From Emergencia sp. (GTDB lineage: Bacteria > Bacillota > Clostridia > Peptostreptococcales > Anaerovoracaceae): a stretch of 64,000 bases of DNA. Below are positions 17,565 through 25,953 of this stretch, piece by piece; position 1 is the first letter of the stretch; each line of letters starts with the position of its first letter. The stretch spans positions 1 to 64,000 of the forward strand of contig JALEOD010000043.1 in the NCBI GenBank assembly GCA_022767345.1, read 5' to 3'. Under the pieces are notes generated by a model, which was given only the letters and a program-made list of their open reading frames with translations, ran no database searches and had not been told where the DNA came from. A program made the position numbers and the translations under genes.

Positions 17565-19781
17565 ATGAGACGAAAATTATTATCAATGACAACCGCTGTC
17601 ATTTGCGGCATTGTATGCGCCTGTTTTCTGGAAAACATTCACCTGCCGGCGGCAGCAGTCTGTGTGGCAGCCTCTTTATTTCTGATGAAGAAAAGCAGCC
17701 ACGCGCAAAAGAAATTTTTTCTGCTTCTGCTGATTTCCTTTCTGGCAGGGGGTATTTTGCTGTCCCTGGAAGGAGCCGGTGCGGCAGATAGTGTGTTTTC
17801 TATAGGTTTAGAAAAAGAGGTGCGATTTTCCGGTGAAGTCGTTGAAATTGAAAAAGTCAAAGAAGACCAGTACCGCATTTACTGCAGCATCGATGGAGAG
17901 AAGCTGCTGTGCCGGTATAATCGGCCCATAGACCATTATGAGCAGCTTCTTTTCTGCAGGATTTCTTTTTCTGCGCAGACAGAAATTCCCCGCGGCGCAT
18001 CCAATCCCAGAACTTTCGATTACCGGTTTTATTTGAAATCGAGAGGGATTCACTATACAGCCGCAGTGGATTCTTTTCGCGTTGTTCAAAAACCTCAGCA
18101 TCTGGCAGGCAGGGTAAAGGGCGCTATCTTTATGAAGCGAGAACAGCTGATAGAAGGACTTTCTATGTCCGAGGAAGGTGCCGCGATGCTGAAAGGGATT
18201 CTTTTCGGCGACACGAAGGCGTTGGAGGAGGAAACTTACGAAAACTTTAGAAGAAACGGCACCGCCCATGTGCTTGCGGTCAGCGGCTTGCATGTGGGGA
18301 TGCTGTACGGCGTATACCGCGCTTTATACAAAAAAAGAAAAAGCTGTCTGCTGACGGCAGGATTTGTCATGGTACTGCTGATTTACGGCACGGCTGCCAT
18401 GTGGACGGTTTCGGTAAGCAGAGCGGTATTCCTCATCTTTCTTACTATGGGCGCGAATCTTTTGGAGCGAAGATACGATCTGCCGACAGCCCTTGCCGCG
18501 GCGGCGCTTTTTTCTGTTTTAAAAAACCCGTACGTAATCTTCGGTGCAGGGTTTCAGATGTCCTTTCTGGCAGTTCTTTCTATGGCGTTTTTTTCGCCGG
18601 TACTGGGCAGATACGTGAAAGAGGGCGCGGCGGCTGTGCTCAGCGTGCAGCTGGGGCTTTTGCCCTATATGGCGTATACTTTTAATCTCTGTTCTTTTGC
18701 CGGATTAGTCTGCAATATTCCGGTGGTGTTTCTGGCGTCCATCATCGTGCCCTTTGGGGCAGGAGCCTTCTTTGTGTACCTGTTTTCCGGCGTGATAACG
18801 CCCGGAGCGGGAGTTGTACTGGAAGGCCTTGTGCAGATGATGGTGCGGGCAAACGGATTTTTGGGAGCGGGCGGAAAGCTGGCTTTTGATATGGTTTCGC
18901 CGCCCCTCTGGTTTCTTGTACTTTTTTACGGGGGCGGATTTTTTCTTGCTTCGGAGTTTTTTGCAGTCTATGTGCGTAGAAGGGACTGGAAGGCTCTGGG
19001 TAAAGGGATAGTGCTGACGGGCATGGCGGTGATGATGAGCGCAGTGATGAGTGCAAGTCCCTTTGACCGTGCGCAGGTAGTTTTTGTCGATGTGGGGCAG
19101 GGCGACTGTATACACCTGAAAGACGCGGGAGGACGTCAGGTACTATTGGACGGAGGGGGCAGCATCAGATATAATGTCGGAGAAAAGACGTTGAAACCTT
19201 ATCTTTTAAAAAACGGGATTTCTCATATAGACCTGGCTGCCGCGACCCATCTGCATACGGACCATTACCTGGGATTGTGTCAGCTGGCGGAGGCATATCC
19301 GGTTTCCCATATGCTGACAGAGGGGAAGGCAGGGCAGGTGATTCGCCTTGGAGGCAAAGAGTGGATTGAGATTTTATGGCCCGATGAAAAAAGAACTTGC
19401 GATGAGAGCGATGAAAATCTGAACAGCCTGATTTTTAAAGTGCATCTGGCGCATTTTACGGTGCTGGTCACAGGCGATATTACAGAAGAGGGGGAGCGTA
19501 TGCTTCTTGCAAAGTACCGCGGGACGGGAAAACTGAAAGCAGATGTTTTGAAGGTGGCACACCATGGGAGTCCTTACAGCAGCAGCGACGGGTTTCTTGC
19601 GGAAGTGCAGCCGAAGATAGCGGTCATCGGCGTGGGAAAAAATAATTACGGACACCCCGCGGAGAAGGTCATTGAAAAATTAAGGAAATCTGGTACAATG
19701 GTATTCAGAACGGATTTGGACGGAGCCGTTGGAATTATAGATAGACGAGGTAAACTTTCAGTATGTACAAAAAACCCGTAA
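17565..19781 (+). CDS. comEC: DNA uptake channel ComEC/Rec2
   Basis: Polytopic membrane protein that carries single-stranded DNA across the membrane in natural transformation. The 738 residues include an N-terminal membrane/OB region, the Competence domain with VLAVSGLHVGMLYG (about 240), many hydrophobic segments to about 490, and a complete C-terminal metallo-beta-lactamase-like domain with VDVGQGDC and the metal motif HLHTDH (about 561) plus VAHHGS. Both ComEC_N and hydrolase-like domains are intact, so the gene looks functional. GTGAGG sits five bases before the ATG. It overlaps holA by 19 bases. Confidence 0.94.
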   Translation: MRRKLLSMTTAVICGIVCACFLENIHLPAAAVCVAASLFLMKKSSHAQKKFFLLLLISFLAGGILLSLEGAGAADSVFSIGLEKEVRFSGEVVEIEKVKEDQYRIYCSIDGEKLLCRYNRPIDHYEQLLFCRISFSAQTEIPRGASNPRTFDYRFYLKSRGIHYTAAVDSFRVVQKPQHLAGRVKGAIFMKREQLIEGLSMSEEGAAMLKGILFGDTKALEEETYENFRRNGTAHVLAVSGLHVGMLYGVYRALYKKRKSCLLTAGFVMVLLIYGTAAMWTVSVSRAVFLIFLTMGANLLERRYDLPTALAAAALFSVLKNPYVIFGAGFQMSFLAVLSMAFFSPVLGRYVKEGAAAVLSVQLGLLPYMAYTFNLCSFAGLVCNIPVVFLASIIVPFGAGAFFVYLFSGVITPGAGVVLEGLVQMMVRANGFLGAGGKLAFDMVSPPLWFLVLFYGGGFFLASEFFAVYVRRRDWKALGKGIVLTGMAVMMSAVMSASPFDRAQVVFVDVGQGDCIHLKDAGGRQVLLDGGGSIRYNVGEKTLKPYLLKNGISHIDLAAATHLHTDHYLGLCQLAEAYPVSHMLTEGKAGQVIRLGGKEWIEILWPDEKRTCDESDENLNSLIFKVHLAHFTVLVTGDITEEGERMLLAKYRGTGKLKADVLKVAHHGSPYSSSDGFLAEVQPKIAVIGVGKNNYGHPAEKVIEKLRKSGTMVFRTDLDGAVGIIDRRGKLSVCTKNP

Positions 19782-20809
19782 AACACAGTTTTAAAATCTT
19801 TTCAGAGAATCTGAAAAAAGATGACATAGGCAAGGTTCTTTTGATGTACGGCGTGGAGCAGTATCTGGTAAAATGGGCGGTGGAGACCCTGGTCAAGAGA
19901 TATGTCAATCCGGCGACCCTTTCCATGGACTATGTATTATTAGAGGGGGAGGAGACCTCCTGCAGCAAAATTATAGAGGCCGCGGAGACTTTTTCTATGT
20001 TTTCAGCCCGGCGCATTGTGTGGGTCAGAAATTTTAAACCCCTGGCAAGCGACAGCGCCAAGGGTTTTCCCAAAGAGGAAATCAAGGAACTTGCTGATTA
20101 TATAAAGGAAAGCAATGATCAGACCATTTTGATCTTTTCGGCAGAAGAAGTGAAGATGACTGCGGTGCTTTCTGCCGCGCTGAAAAAATCTGCTCAGTGC
20201 TACGACTTTGACAAAATTGATAAAGCGGAGCTGTCCTCTTTTGCGAAAAAGCGGTTTAAGCAGGCAGGGATTGAAATAGGGCCTGCGGCTTTATCCGCGC
20301 TGATTGAAGCTACCGGGTATTTTAATAAAGAAAGTGACTACAGACTGTTTCACTTTGCCAATGATATTCAGAAAGTCATTGCCCACAGCGATGGCATGAA
20401 GGTTACGGAGGAGGACATTATGCGTACGGTCAGCGGTGATTTGGATACTTTCGTATTTGACATGCTGGATGCAATTACTGCTAATCAAAAGGACCGAGCT
20501 TTTCAGATTTTATATAACATTTTATACAGCGGAAAGGACGCCTTTTCTATCATAGGGGTCATTGTATCTCAGTTTGAACTGCTGCTGTCTGTAAAGGAAC
20601 TCAGGGACGACGGTCTTGATCTTTCCGCGATGCACAAGAAACTGGGGGGCAGTGAATTTCGAATCAAGAAGCTGATGCCTTATGCAGCGAAGTACACGCA
20701 GAAAAAGCTGAAAGAAACCCTGTCCGCCATTTACGAGGTGGACAGACAGATTAAGACGGGTCTTTTAGACAGCCGCATGGCGCTGGAACTATTTATTGCA
20801 GGTATTTAA
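19763..20809 (+). CDS. holA: DNA polymerase III delta subunit
   Basis: Clamp-loader subunit that opens the sliding clamp. The 348-residue protein begins KILYGVE-like with LLMYGVEQYL, has the divergent AAA+ fold with RRIVWVRNF and ILIFSAEE, and a C-terminal helical domain with LELFIAGI. comEC-holA adjacency is conserved across Firmicutes and supports the call. The ATG lies inside the 3' end of comEC, implying coupled translation. The usual following gene rpsT (ribosomal protein S20) is not here; a transporter gene follows instead. Confidence 0.92.
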   Translation: MYKKPVKHSFKIFSENLKKDDIGKVLLMYGVEQYLVKWAVETLVKRYVNPATLSMDYVLLEGEETSCSKIIEAAETFSMFSARRIVWVRNFKPLASDSAKGFPKEEIKELADYIKESNDQTILIFSAEEVKMTAVLSAALKKSAQCYDFDKIDKAELSSFAKKRFKQAGIEIGPAALSALIEATGYFNKESDYRLFHFANDIQKVIAHSDGMKVTEEDIMRTVSGDLDTFVFDMLDAITANQKDRAFQILYNILYSGKDAFSIIGVIVSQFELLLSVKELRDDGLDLSAMHKKLGGSEFRIKKLMPYAAKYTQKKLKETLSAIYEVDRQIKTGLLDSRMALELFIAGI

Positions 20810-20831
20810 CAGGTGAGGAGATTTTTAGGAA

Positions 20832-21734
20832 ATGAATAAACAATTGCGGGCGGATTTTCTGTTGGTGCTGGTGACCCTTTGCTGGGGCGTATCTTATTAT
20901 TTGATGGACGTTTCTTTGACAGATATGGGTGCTTTTACCCTCAATGCCTACCGGTTTTTAGGTGCTTTTGTCATTGGAGGACTTTTGACTTTTCGAAAAT
21001 TAAAGACAGTGAACCGGCAGACTCTAAAGTACAGCCTTTTAATCGGGTCGGTATTGGTTTTTGTCTATATCGGCGCAACCTTTGGAGTCAAGTATACGAC
21101 TCTGTCAAATTCAGGATTTCTCTGTGCGCTGACGGTGATTTTTGTACCGCTGATTGAAATTCTGGTATTGCGCAAGAAACCGCAGAAGAAGATTATTTTT
21201 GCGGTAACGATGAGTTTAATCGGGATTATGATGCTGACTTTGAAAGACGATTTTTCTATTAATTTGGCAAACCTGCGGGGAGACCTTTTGTGTGTTCTGG
21301 GTGCCACTGCTTACGCTGTGGATCTGATTCTGACGGAAAGGGCTGTGGCCCATGAAGAGGTGGACGCATTCCAGCTGGGCGTTTTTCAGCTTGGAGTTAC
21401 CGGCATCTATATGCTCGTCATGTCTTTTATCTTTGAGCAGCCCCACTTACCGACAACGCCGATGATCTGGGGCAGCGTAATTTTTCTCTCGGTGTTCTGT
21501 ACCGGTGTAGCTTTTATCGTACAGGCCATTGCGCAGCAGTATACCACTGCGGCCCATGTAGGCATTATCTTTACGCTGGAGCCGGTCTTTGCGGCGGTGG
21601 TTGCTTACTTCTTTGCGGGAGAGGTGCTGACTTTTAAATCTTATCTGGGCGCAGGTGTTATGATGGCGGCGCTCTTTGTGACGGAACTTGACTTTGGCGG
21701 GAAGAAGAGGGAGTGCGATGAACAAAAGGCTTGA
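20832..21734 (+). CDS. EamA/DMT-family transporter
   Basis: A 300-residue membrane protein with about ten hydrophobic segments arranged as two EamA repeats (about 8-140 and 150-290). LVLVTLCWGVSYYLMD near the start and FTLEPVFAAVVAYFFAGE near the end are typical of each half. Members export or import amino acids, nucleosides or other metabolites, and the substrate is not predictable here. Its last six codons overlap the start of the enhancer-binding protein gene, which suggests co-expression with that regulator. Confidence 0.88.
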   Translation: MNKQLRADFLLVLVTLCWGVSYYLMDVSLTDMGAFTLNAYRFLGAFVIGGLLTFRKLKTVNRQTLKYSLLIGSVLVFVYIGATFGVKYTTLSNSGFLCALTVIFVPLIEILVLRKKPQKKIIFAVTMSLIGIMMLTLKDDFSINLANLRGDLLCVLGATAYAVDLILTERAVAHEEVDAFQLGVFQLGVTGIYMLVMSFIFEQPHLPTTPMIWGSVIFLSVFCTGVAFIVQAIAQQYTTAAHVGIIFTLEPVFAAVVAYFFAGEVLTFKSYLGAGVMMAALFVTELDFGGKKRECDEQKA

Positions 21735-23046
21735 ATCTCTGATTTCAGAAAGCCGCGCGGTTCTTGATGTGATGCAGAATGCAGTCTGTGTCAAGGATAC
21801 CGGCGGACGAACTCTCTATTCAAATCAGGCATACGAAAAGATGATCAGACGCAGCAGCACAGAACTGGTGGCGGAAGGACAGGACATCTGCATAGATAAC
21901 GTACCCATTGGAAAAGTGGTTGTGTATCACGATATCTCCGATATCAATCGGCTGAAACGTGAACTTGACCGGGTCAATCAAAAACTGCGCAAGGCGCAGA
22001 CGAAATACACTTTTAAAGATATTATCGGTCAAAGTCCATCTATGCTTCATGTCATTGAAACGGCAAAGGTCGCGTCGATGACGCCGGCAACGATTATGCT
22101 CAGAGGTGAAAGCGGCACGGGTAAAGAAATTTTTGCCAATGCCATTCACAATAACAGCCCGAGACGAAATGAAAAATTTGTTAAAATCAATTGTTCTTCT
22201 CTGCCGGAGGAGCTCCTTGAAAGCGAGTTGTTCGGCTATAAGGAAGGCGCTTTTACAGGCGCCCTCAGGGGAGGACGCAAAGGACTGTTTCAGGAGGCCG
22301 ATAAGGGCACTCTCTTTCTGGATGAAGTGGGCGATGTTTCACCCAGAATGCAGGTGAAACTGCTGCGCGCTCTGCAGGAGAAAGAAATTATGCCTGTAGG
22401 CGCAGTGGAGCCGATTAAAGTCGATGTAAGAATCATCTGCGCGACAAACAAGCCTCTTGAAAAGATGATAGCAGAGGAAAGTTTTCGAGAGGATCTTTAC
22501 TACAGGCTCAATGTATTTCCGCTGCATATCCCGCCTCTTCGGGAACGGAAGGAAGATATTCCTTATATTGTTGCATATCTTCTGCAGCAGTACAATGAAT
22601 TTTATGGGAGAAATGTAGAGTCGGTATCGAAAGAGGCTGTCACGCTTCTGCAGCAGGAAGAATGGAATGGTAATGTCAGGGAACTGGAAAATGTTCTTTC
22701 GAGAGCCTTTATCAACCTTGAGCCAAGCGTTTCCTGTCTTGAGGCTGAGGCTGTAGAGCAGGCCCTTTTAGGCGAATACAGACTTCCAAGGAAAAGGGAA
22801 CCCGCATCCCGTGTACAGGGGGCGCAGGATGCACAAAGGGTACAAGGTGCGCAAAGTGCGCAAGGAGTACAGGGTGTGCTCAATGGGGACGTCCCTGTAA
22901 ACCTGCACGATGCAGTTGCAGAGACGGAGCGGCGATGTATAGAGCAGGCCCTGAAAGCCTGTGAGGGCGACAAAAATAAAGCGGCTGTCATGCTGGGTCT
23001 TCCCATTCGAACCCTATATTATAAATGTAAAAAATATGGAATTTGA
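21718..23046 (+). CDS. Sigma-54-dependent enhancer-binding regulator
   Basis: Activates RpoN promoters by ATP-driven remodelling. The 442-residue protein has a PAS-like sensor region (about 12-80, KDTGGRTLYSNQAYEKM), an AAA+ domain with Walker A GESGTGKE (about 129), the sigma-54 contact loop GAFTGA (about 177) and an arginine-finger region, and a C-terminal Fis-type helix-turn-helix (LGLPIRTLYYKCKKYG). Between them, residues about 360-400 form a Gln/Ala/Gly-rich linker encoded by short repeats. The ATG at 21718 has GAGGGAG five bases upstream. A consensus -24/-12 promoter lies 112 bases after the stop, so the next two genes are its likely targets. Confidence 0.94.
   Translation: MNKRLESLISESRAVLDVMQNAVCVKDTGGRTLYSNQAYEKMIRRSSTELVAEGQDICIDNVPIGKVVVYHDISDINRLKRELDRVNQKLRKAQTKYTFKDIIGQSPSMLHVIETAKVASMTPATIMLRGESGTGKEIFANAIHNNSPRRNEKFVKINCSSLPEELLESELFGYKEGAFTGALRGGRKGLFQEADKGTLFLDEVGDVSPRMQVKLLRALQEKEIMPVGAVEPIKVDVRIICATNKPLEKMIAEESFREDLYYRLNVFPLHIPPLRERKEDIPYIVAYLLQQYNEFYGRNVESVSKEAVTLLQQEEWNGNVRELENVLSRAFINLEPSVSCLEAEAVEQALLGEYRLPRKREPASRVQGAQDAQRVQGAQSAQGVQGVLNGDVPVNLHDAVAETERRCIEQALKACEGDKNKAAVMLGLPIRTLYYKCKKYGI
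22869..22898. repeat. REP-like palindrome inside the regulator linker
   Basis: ACAGGG (22869-22874) and CCCTGT (22893-22898) form an inverted pair that overlaps the perfect palindrome GGGACGTCCC (22886-22895). It sits in the low-complexity linker, preceded by three GTACARGG-type direct repeats (22813-22875). I infer an in-frame insertion of an interspersed palindromic repeat. Confidence 0.4.
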
Positions 23047-23098
23047 TTGTGCAAATTATTGCAATAAATGCAGTTTGTTGCGGCAAAATATTGCAAAA
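23047..23098 (+). promoter_or_regulatory. Probable enhancer (UAS) for the sigma-54 regulator
   Basis: Clustered dyads: TTGTGCAA (23047-23054), the perfect 12-base palindrome TTATTGCAATAA (23056-23067), TTGCGGCAA (23078-23086) and TATTGCAAAA (23089-23098). They end about 60 bases upstream of the -24 element, the usual position for enhancer-binding protein sites. A further hairpin, CCTTGA-AAAA-TCAAGG, lies at 23132-23147. Confidence 0.6.
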
Positions 23099-23157
23099 CC
23101 GGAGAACAGGATCGGAAAATTAGCATAAAAACCTTGAAAAATCAAGGAAAGATAAGT

Positions 23158-23173
23158 TGGCACAATCCTTGCT
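23158..23173 (+). promoter_or_regulatory. Sigma-54 (-24/-12) promoter
   Basis: TGGCAC (23158-23163), then AATCC, then TTGCT (23169-23173). The GG and GC pairs are exactly ten bases apart and every conserved base of the RpoN consensus is present. It lies 58 bases before the isochorismatase-like gene. Confidence 0.88.
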
Positions 23174-23230
23174 GTAATATATTGCAAAGAAATAAAAAAG
23201 CTCGCATGATATGCACAAGGAGGAAACGAG

Positions 23231-23941
23231 ATGGATAACAACAAAGCTTTAAATGAATTTGCGGCACAGTACTATGGACAGCTGTCAGGCGCGGTATATA
23301 ACACACCGGTAGAAGTCAGCCCGCAGGATACAGCGCTGGTCATCATCGATGCGCAGAAGTGTGTCACAAAAGAATATTTTGTAGAGGGGTATCGTGCCAT
23401 GGGGATCGATACACAGCCGCTGATGCCGGTTCTAGATCAGCTGGAGGAAAATACGAGCAAGGCCCTTGCAAATATTGAACGTATTCTTACCGCCTGCAGA
23501 GAAAAAGGGGTTCGCCCGATTCATGTGCGTATCCAGTCGATGCTCCTTGACGGCAAGGATACGGGCAGACTGCATGCTTCTGCCGGCATGTATTATCCGC
23601 CGGGAGGCATGGCGTCAGAATTTTGTGAGGAAGCAAAGCCTCTCGATGGAGAAATCGTTCTGAATAAGACCTGTTCAGGTATCTGCGTCGGAACACCGAT
23701 TGATAGAGTAATGCGCAATTTGGGCATCAAAAAAGTAATCGTAGTCGGTTTTTATACGGACCAGTGTGTCAGCACCTCGATTCGCGACCTGGCAGACCTG
23801 GGGTATGAGGTGGACATGATTGAAGATGCCATGACTGCCATGAGTCAGGAACGTCATGACCGCGCGCTGCAGGGAATTAAATTTATCTATGCGAATTGTG
23901 AAACTACCCGGCAGCTTTTAGAGAGAATCAACAGTTTATAA
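23231..23941 (+). CDS. Isochorismatase-like cysteine hydrolase
   Basis: A 236-residue member of the isochorismatase/nicotinamidase superfamily, which hydrolyses amides or ureido acids using an Asp-Lys-Cys triad. The aspartate lies in ALVIIDAQK, the lysine probably in VLNKTCSG, and the catalytic cysteine in GFYTDQCVSTSIRDL. The family includes nicotinamidase, N-carbamoyl amino acid hydrolase and ureidoacrylate hydrolase, and the substrate is not identifiable. AAGGAGGAAACGAG precedes the ATG. It is the first gene behind the sigma-54 promoter, followed by an M20 amidohydrolase. Confidence 0.85.
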   Translation: MDNNKALNEFAAQYYGQLSGAVYNTPVEVSPQDTALVIIDAQKCVTKEYFVEGYRAMGIDTQPLMPVLDQLEENTSKALANIERILTACREKGVRPIHVRIQSMLLDGKDTGRLHASAGMYYPPGGMASEFCEEAKPLDGEIVLNKTCSGICVGTPIDRVMRNLGIKKVIVVGFYTDQCVSTSIRDLADLGYEVDMIEDAMTAMSQERHDRALQGIKFIYANCETTRQLLERINSL

Positions 23942-23971
23942 GATATAGTTTATCAGATACGAGGCGAAGAG

Positions 23972-25159
23972 ATGAGGCATTTAAAAGAAATAGAAGAACT
24001 TGCGAAAGAAAATCACGAAAGGGTGGTGGCCTGGAGAAGGCATTTTCACTGCCATCCAGAACTTTCCTTTGAAGAGTTCGACACATCTGACTATATTGCC
24101 GCTGCCCTTTCGGAGATGGGATATCAGGTGCAGCGAAATGTTGGAGGAACCGGCATTATCGCGGATCTGCAAGGTGCGGAGCCGGGCGCTGCTATTGCTT
24201 TTCGGGCAGATATGGACGCTCTTCCTATCTTAGAGGAAACAGGGCTTCCATTTGAGTCGGAGAAGGTCGGGCTGATGCACGGCTGCGGCCACGATGGTCA
24301 TATGGCTGTGCTTTTGGGCACTGCGCTTTTACTTTCTCAGATGAAGGCAGAACTTTCCGGCACGATTAGATTTATATTCCAGCCGGGCGAAGAAGCAAAC
24401 GGAGGCGCAAAGTGTGTCATCAACGATGGAGGTCTTAAAAATCCTGAGATAGAGGGGATTTTCGGGCTTCATATGATGCCTGATCTGCCTTGCGGAACCA
24501 TCGGAATTAAAACGGGTCATCTATCAGCAACGGACGATGAGTTTTTCATCAGAATTCATGGAAAGAGCGCCCATTCATCAGAACCTGAAATGGGGGTCAA
24601 TGCTGTAGTTGTAGCATCCCATGTAGTGACAGCGCTGGATTCGATACTGAGTAACAATGTGGGGCCTTTTCAGGTCGCGACCTTTTCTATCTGCCAGATA
24701 CAGGGCGGAGAAGCGATTAATGTAATTCCTGACACTGTAGAGATGAAAGGCATGATACGCTGTGTAGAAAAAGGCGACAAGATGAAAATCCGCGCCCGCA
24801 TGGAAGAACTTGTGGAACATACGGCAAAGGCATTTGGCGGACAGGGCGAAATTGAATTTATTCCGGGATTTCCTTCTGTCAATAATGATGGAAGACTTAC
24901 GAAAATTGTCATCGATGCCGCTGAGCAGGTGCTGGACACAAAAGAACAAGTATATCACATTGAGCGGCCCCATTTGGGCTCGGAGGATTTTGCCTATTAT
25001 CAGGAGGAAGTACCAGGCGTAATGTTTATGCTTGGCTGCGCCCAGGAGGGACAGGAAACAGGAACTCTGCACAGCCCGATTTTAAACATTAATGAAGATG
25101 CGCTTCTTTACGGTGTTGAAATCTTTGCAGCGACGGCCATGTTAATGTGTGGAAAATAA
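23972..25159 (+). CDS. M20-family amidohydrolase
   Basis: Di-zinc amidohydrolase of the hippurate hydrolase/N-acyl-amino acid hydrolase group (M20D). The 395 residues show RRHFHCHPELSFEE, the metal sites RADMDALPI and MHGCGHDGHMA, PGEEANGGAK, GLHMMP and SEDFAYY. These enzymes release amino acids from N-acyl or N-carbamoyl derivatives or dipeptides. Sharing a sigma-54 promoter with the isochorismatase-like hydrolase suggests sequential hydrolysis of a nitrogen-containing amide. No signal peptide is seen, so it is cytoplasmic. A strong terminator follows. Confidence 0.9.
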   Translation: MRHLKEIEELAKENHERVVAWRRHFHCHPELSFEEFDTSDYIAAALSEMGYQVQRNVGGTGIIADLQGAEPGAAIAFRADMDALPILEETGLPFESEKVGLMHGCGHDGHMAVLLGTALLLSQMKAELSGTIRFIFQPGEEANGGAKCVINDGGLKNPEIEGIFGLHMMPDLPCGTIGIKTGHLSATDDEFFIRIHGKSAHSSEPEMGVNAVVVASHVVTALDSILSNNVGPFQVATFSICQIQGGEAINVIPDTVEMKGMIRCVEKGDKMKIRARMEELVEHTAKAFGGQGEIEFIPGFPSVNNDGRLTKIVIDAAEQVLDTKEQVYHIERPHLGSEDFAYYQEEVPGVMFMLGCAQEGQETGTLHSPILNINEDALLYGVEIFAATAMLMCGK

Positions 25160-25179
25160 GTATAGTTTTACAGCAATTT

Positions 25180-25212
25180 ATGCGGATACTTTTAGCGAGT
25201 ATCCGCATTTTT
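25180..25212 (+). terminator. Terminator after the sigma-54 operon
   Basis: ATGCGGATAC (25180-25189) pairs perfectly with GTATCCGCAT (25199-25208) and is followed by a T run. Confidence 0.9.
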
Positions 25213-25309
25213 AGCCCTTGCCTGAGGACTGTTCTTTACATGCAATTTCCAACATCTTTGTGAATTTGTGAACAATTTTCTGTTAATTAATAAATAAATT
25301 CTGAAACCA

Positions 25310-25338
25310 TTGCATTCCGACCAAAAAAAAAGTATAAT
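25310..25338 (+). promoter_or_regulatory. Promoter of the NuoE/NuoF/fusion operon
   Basis: TTGCAT (25310-25315), 17 bases, perfect TATAAT (25333-25338). Transcription would start near 25345, giving a leader of about 85 bases. The rest of 25213-25309 is AT-rich without other recognisable features. Confidence 0.65.
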
Positions 25339-25367
25339 GAAAGCTATAGTTTCAAAATGGGAAAACC

Positions 25368-25387
25368 ACCTTTGCACCGGCAAAGGT
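25368..25387 (+). promoter_or_regulatory. Leader hairpin before the NuoE-like gene
   Basis: ACCTTTGC and GCAAAGGT form a perfect 8-base-pair stem with a four-base ACCG loop in the 5' leader, about 40 bases before the start codon. It lacks a T run. It could stabilise the mRNA or bind a regulator; no known riboswitch is recognised. Confidence 0.45.
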
Positions 25388-25429
25388 ACGCTTGTTTTAA
25401 CAATTCATGAAAACAGGAGGAAACACAAA

Positions 25430-25942
25430 ATGAGTGAAAAATGTTGTTGCTGCGGCGGAAGTCGGAACGAGCAGTTTGCGGAACTGCAGCCGGTTTTAGA
25501 CAAGTACGCCAAAGTGCCTGGCAGTCTGATTACAATTTTGCAGAAGACCCAGGACATCTATGGATATCTTTCCATTGACGCAATCAATCACATTTCAGAA
25601 GCGACCGGCATCAAACCGGCAAAAATTTACGGCGTAGCCACATTCTACGCGCAGTTCAGATTACAGCCGATCGGCAAGAATCTGATTATGCTTTGTCAGG
25701 GTACAGCCTGTCACGTAAATGGCTCTGAAATGATTGAAGAAGCAGTTTGCGAATATCTTGGCATAAAGGACGGAGAAACCACCGAAGACGGTATCTTTAC
25801 ATTAAATAATGTAGCCTGTCTTGGCTGCTGCTCTCTGGCACCGGTTATGATGATTCAGAGCGCTGACGGAGATGAAACCTACGGAAATCTTACCAAAGAC
25901 AAAGTAGTGCAGATTCTGGCTGAAATCAAAGAAAGAGCTTAG
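25430..25942 (+). CDS. NuoE/HydC-like [2Fe-2S] subunit
   Basis: A 170-residue thioredoxin-like ferredoxin subunit of the type that passes electrons to or from a NuoF-like flavoprotein in bifurcating hydrogenases and transhydrogenases. The four cluster cysteines are in CQGTACHV (about residue 89) and CLGCCSLAP (about 129). The N-terminus carries an extra CCCCGG run at residues 5-10 that is not part of the standard fold. The ATG at 25430 has ACAGGAGGAAAC upstream. It lies 11 bases before the NuoF-like gene and starts the operon. Confidence 0.92.
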   Translation: MSEKCCCCGGSRNEQFAELQPVLDKYAKVPGSLITILQKTQDIYGYLSIDAINHISEATGIKPAKIYGVATFYAQFRLQPIGKNLIMLCQGTACHVNGSEMIEEAVCEYLGIKDGETTEDGIFTLNNVACLGCCSLAPVMMIQSADGDETYGNLTKDKVVQILAEIKERA

Positions 25943-25953
25943 GAGGTGCGAGC

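Noticed and set aside
25345-25430. Molybdenum-cofactor or other known riboswitch before the NuoE-like gene
   Set aside because: Only one short stem is present; no multi-helix junction or conserved loops can be recognised.
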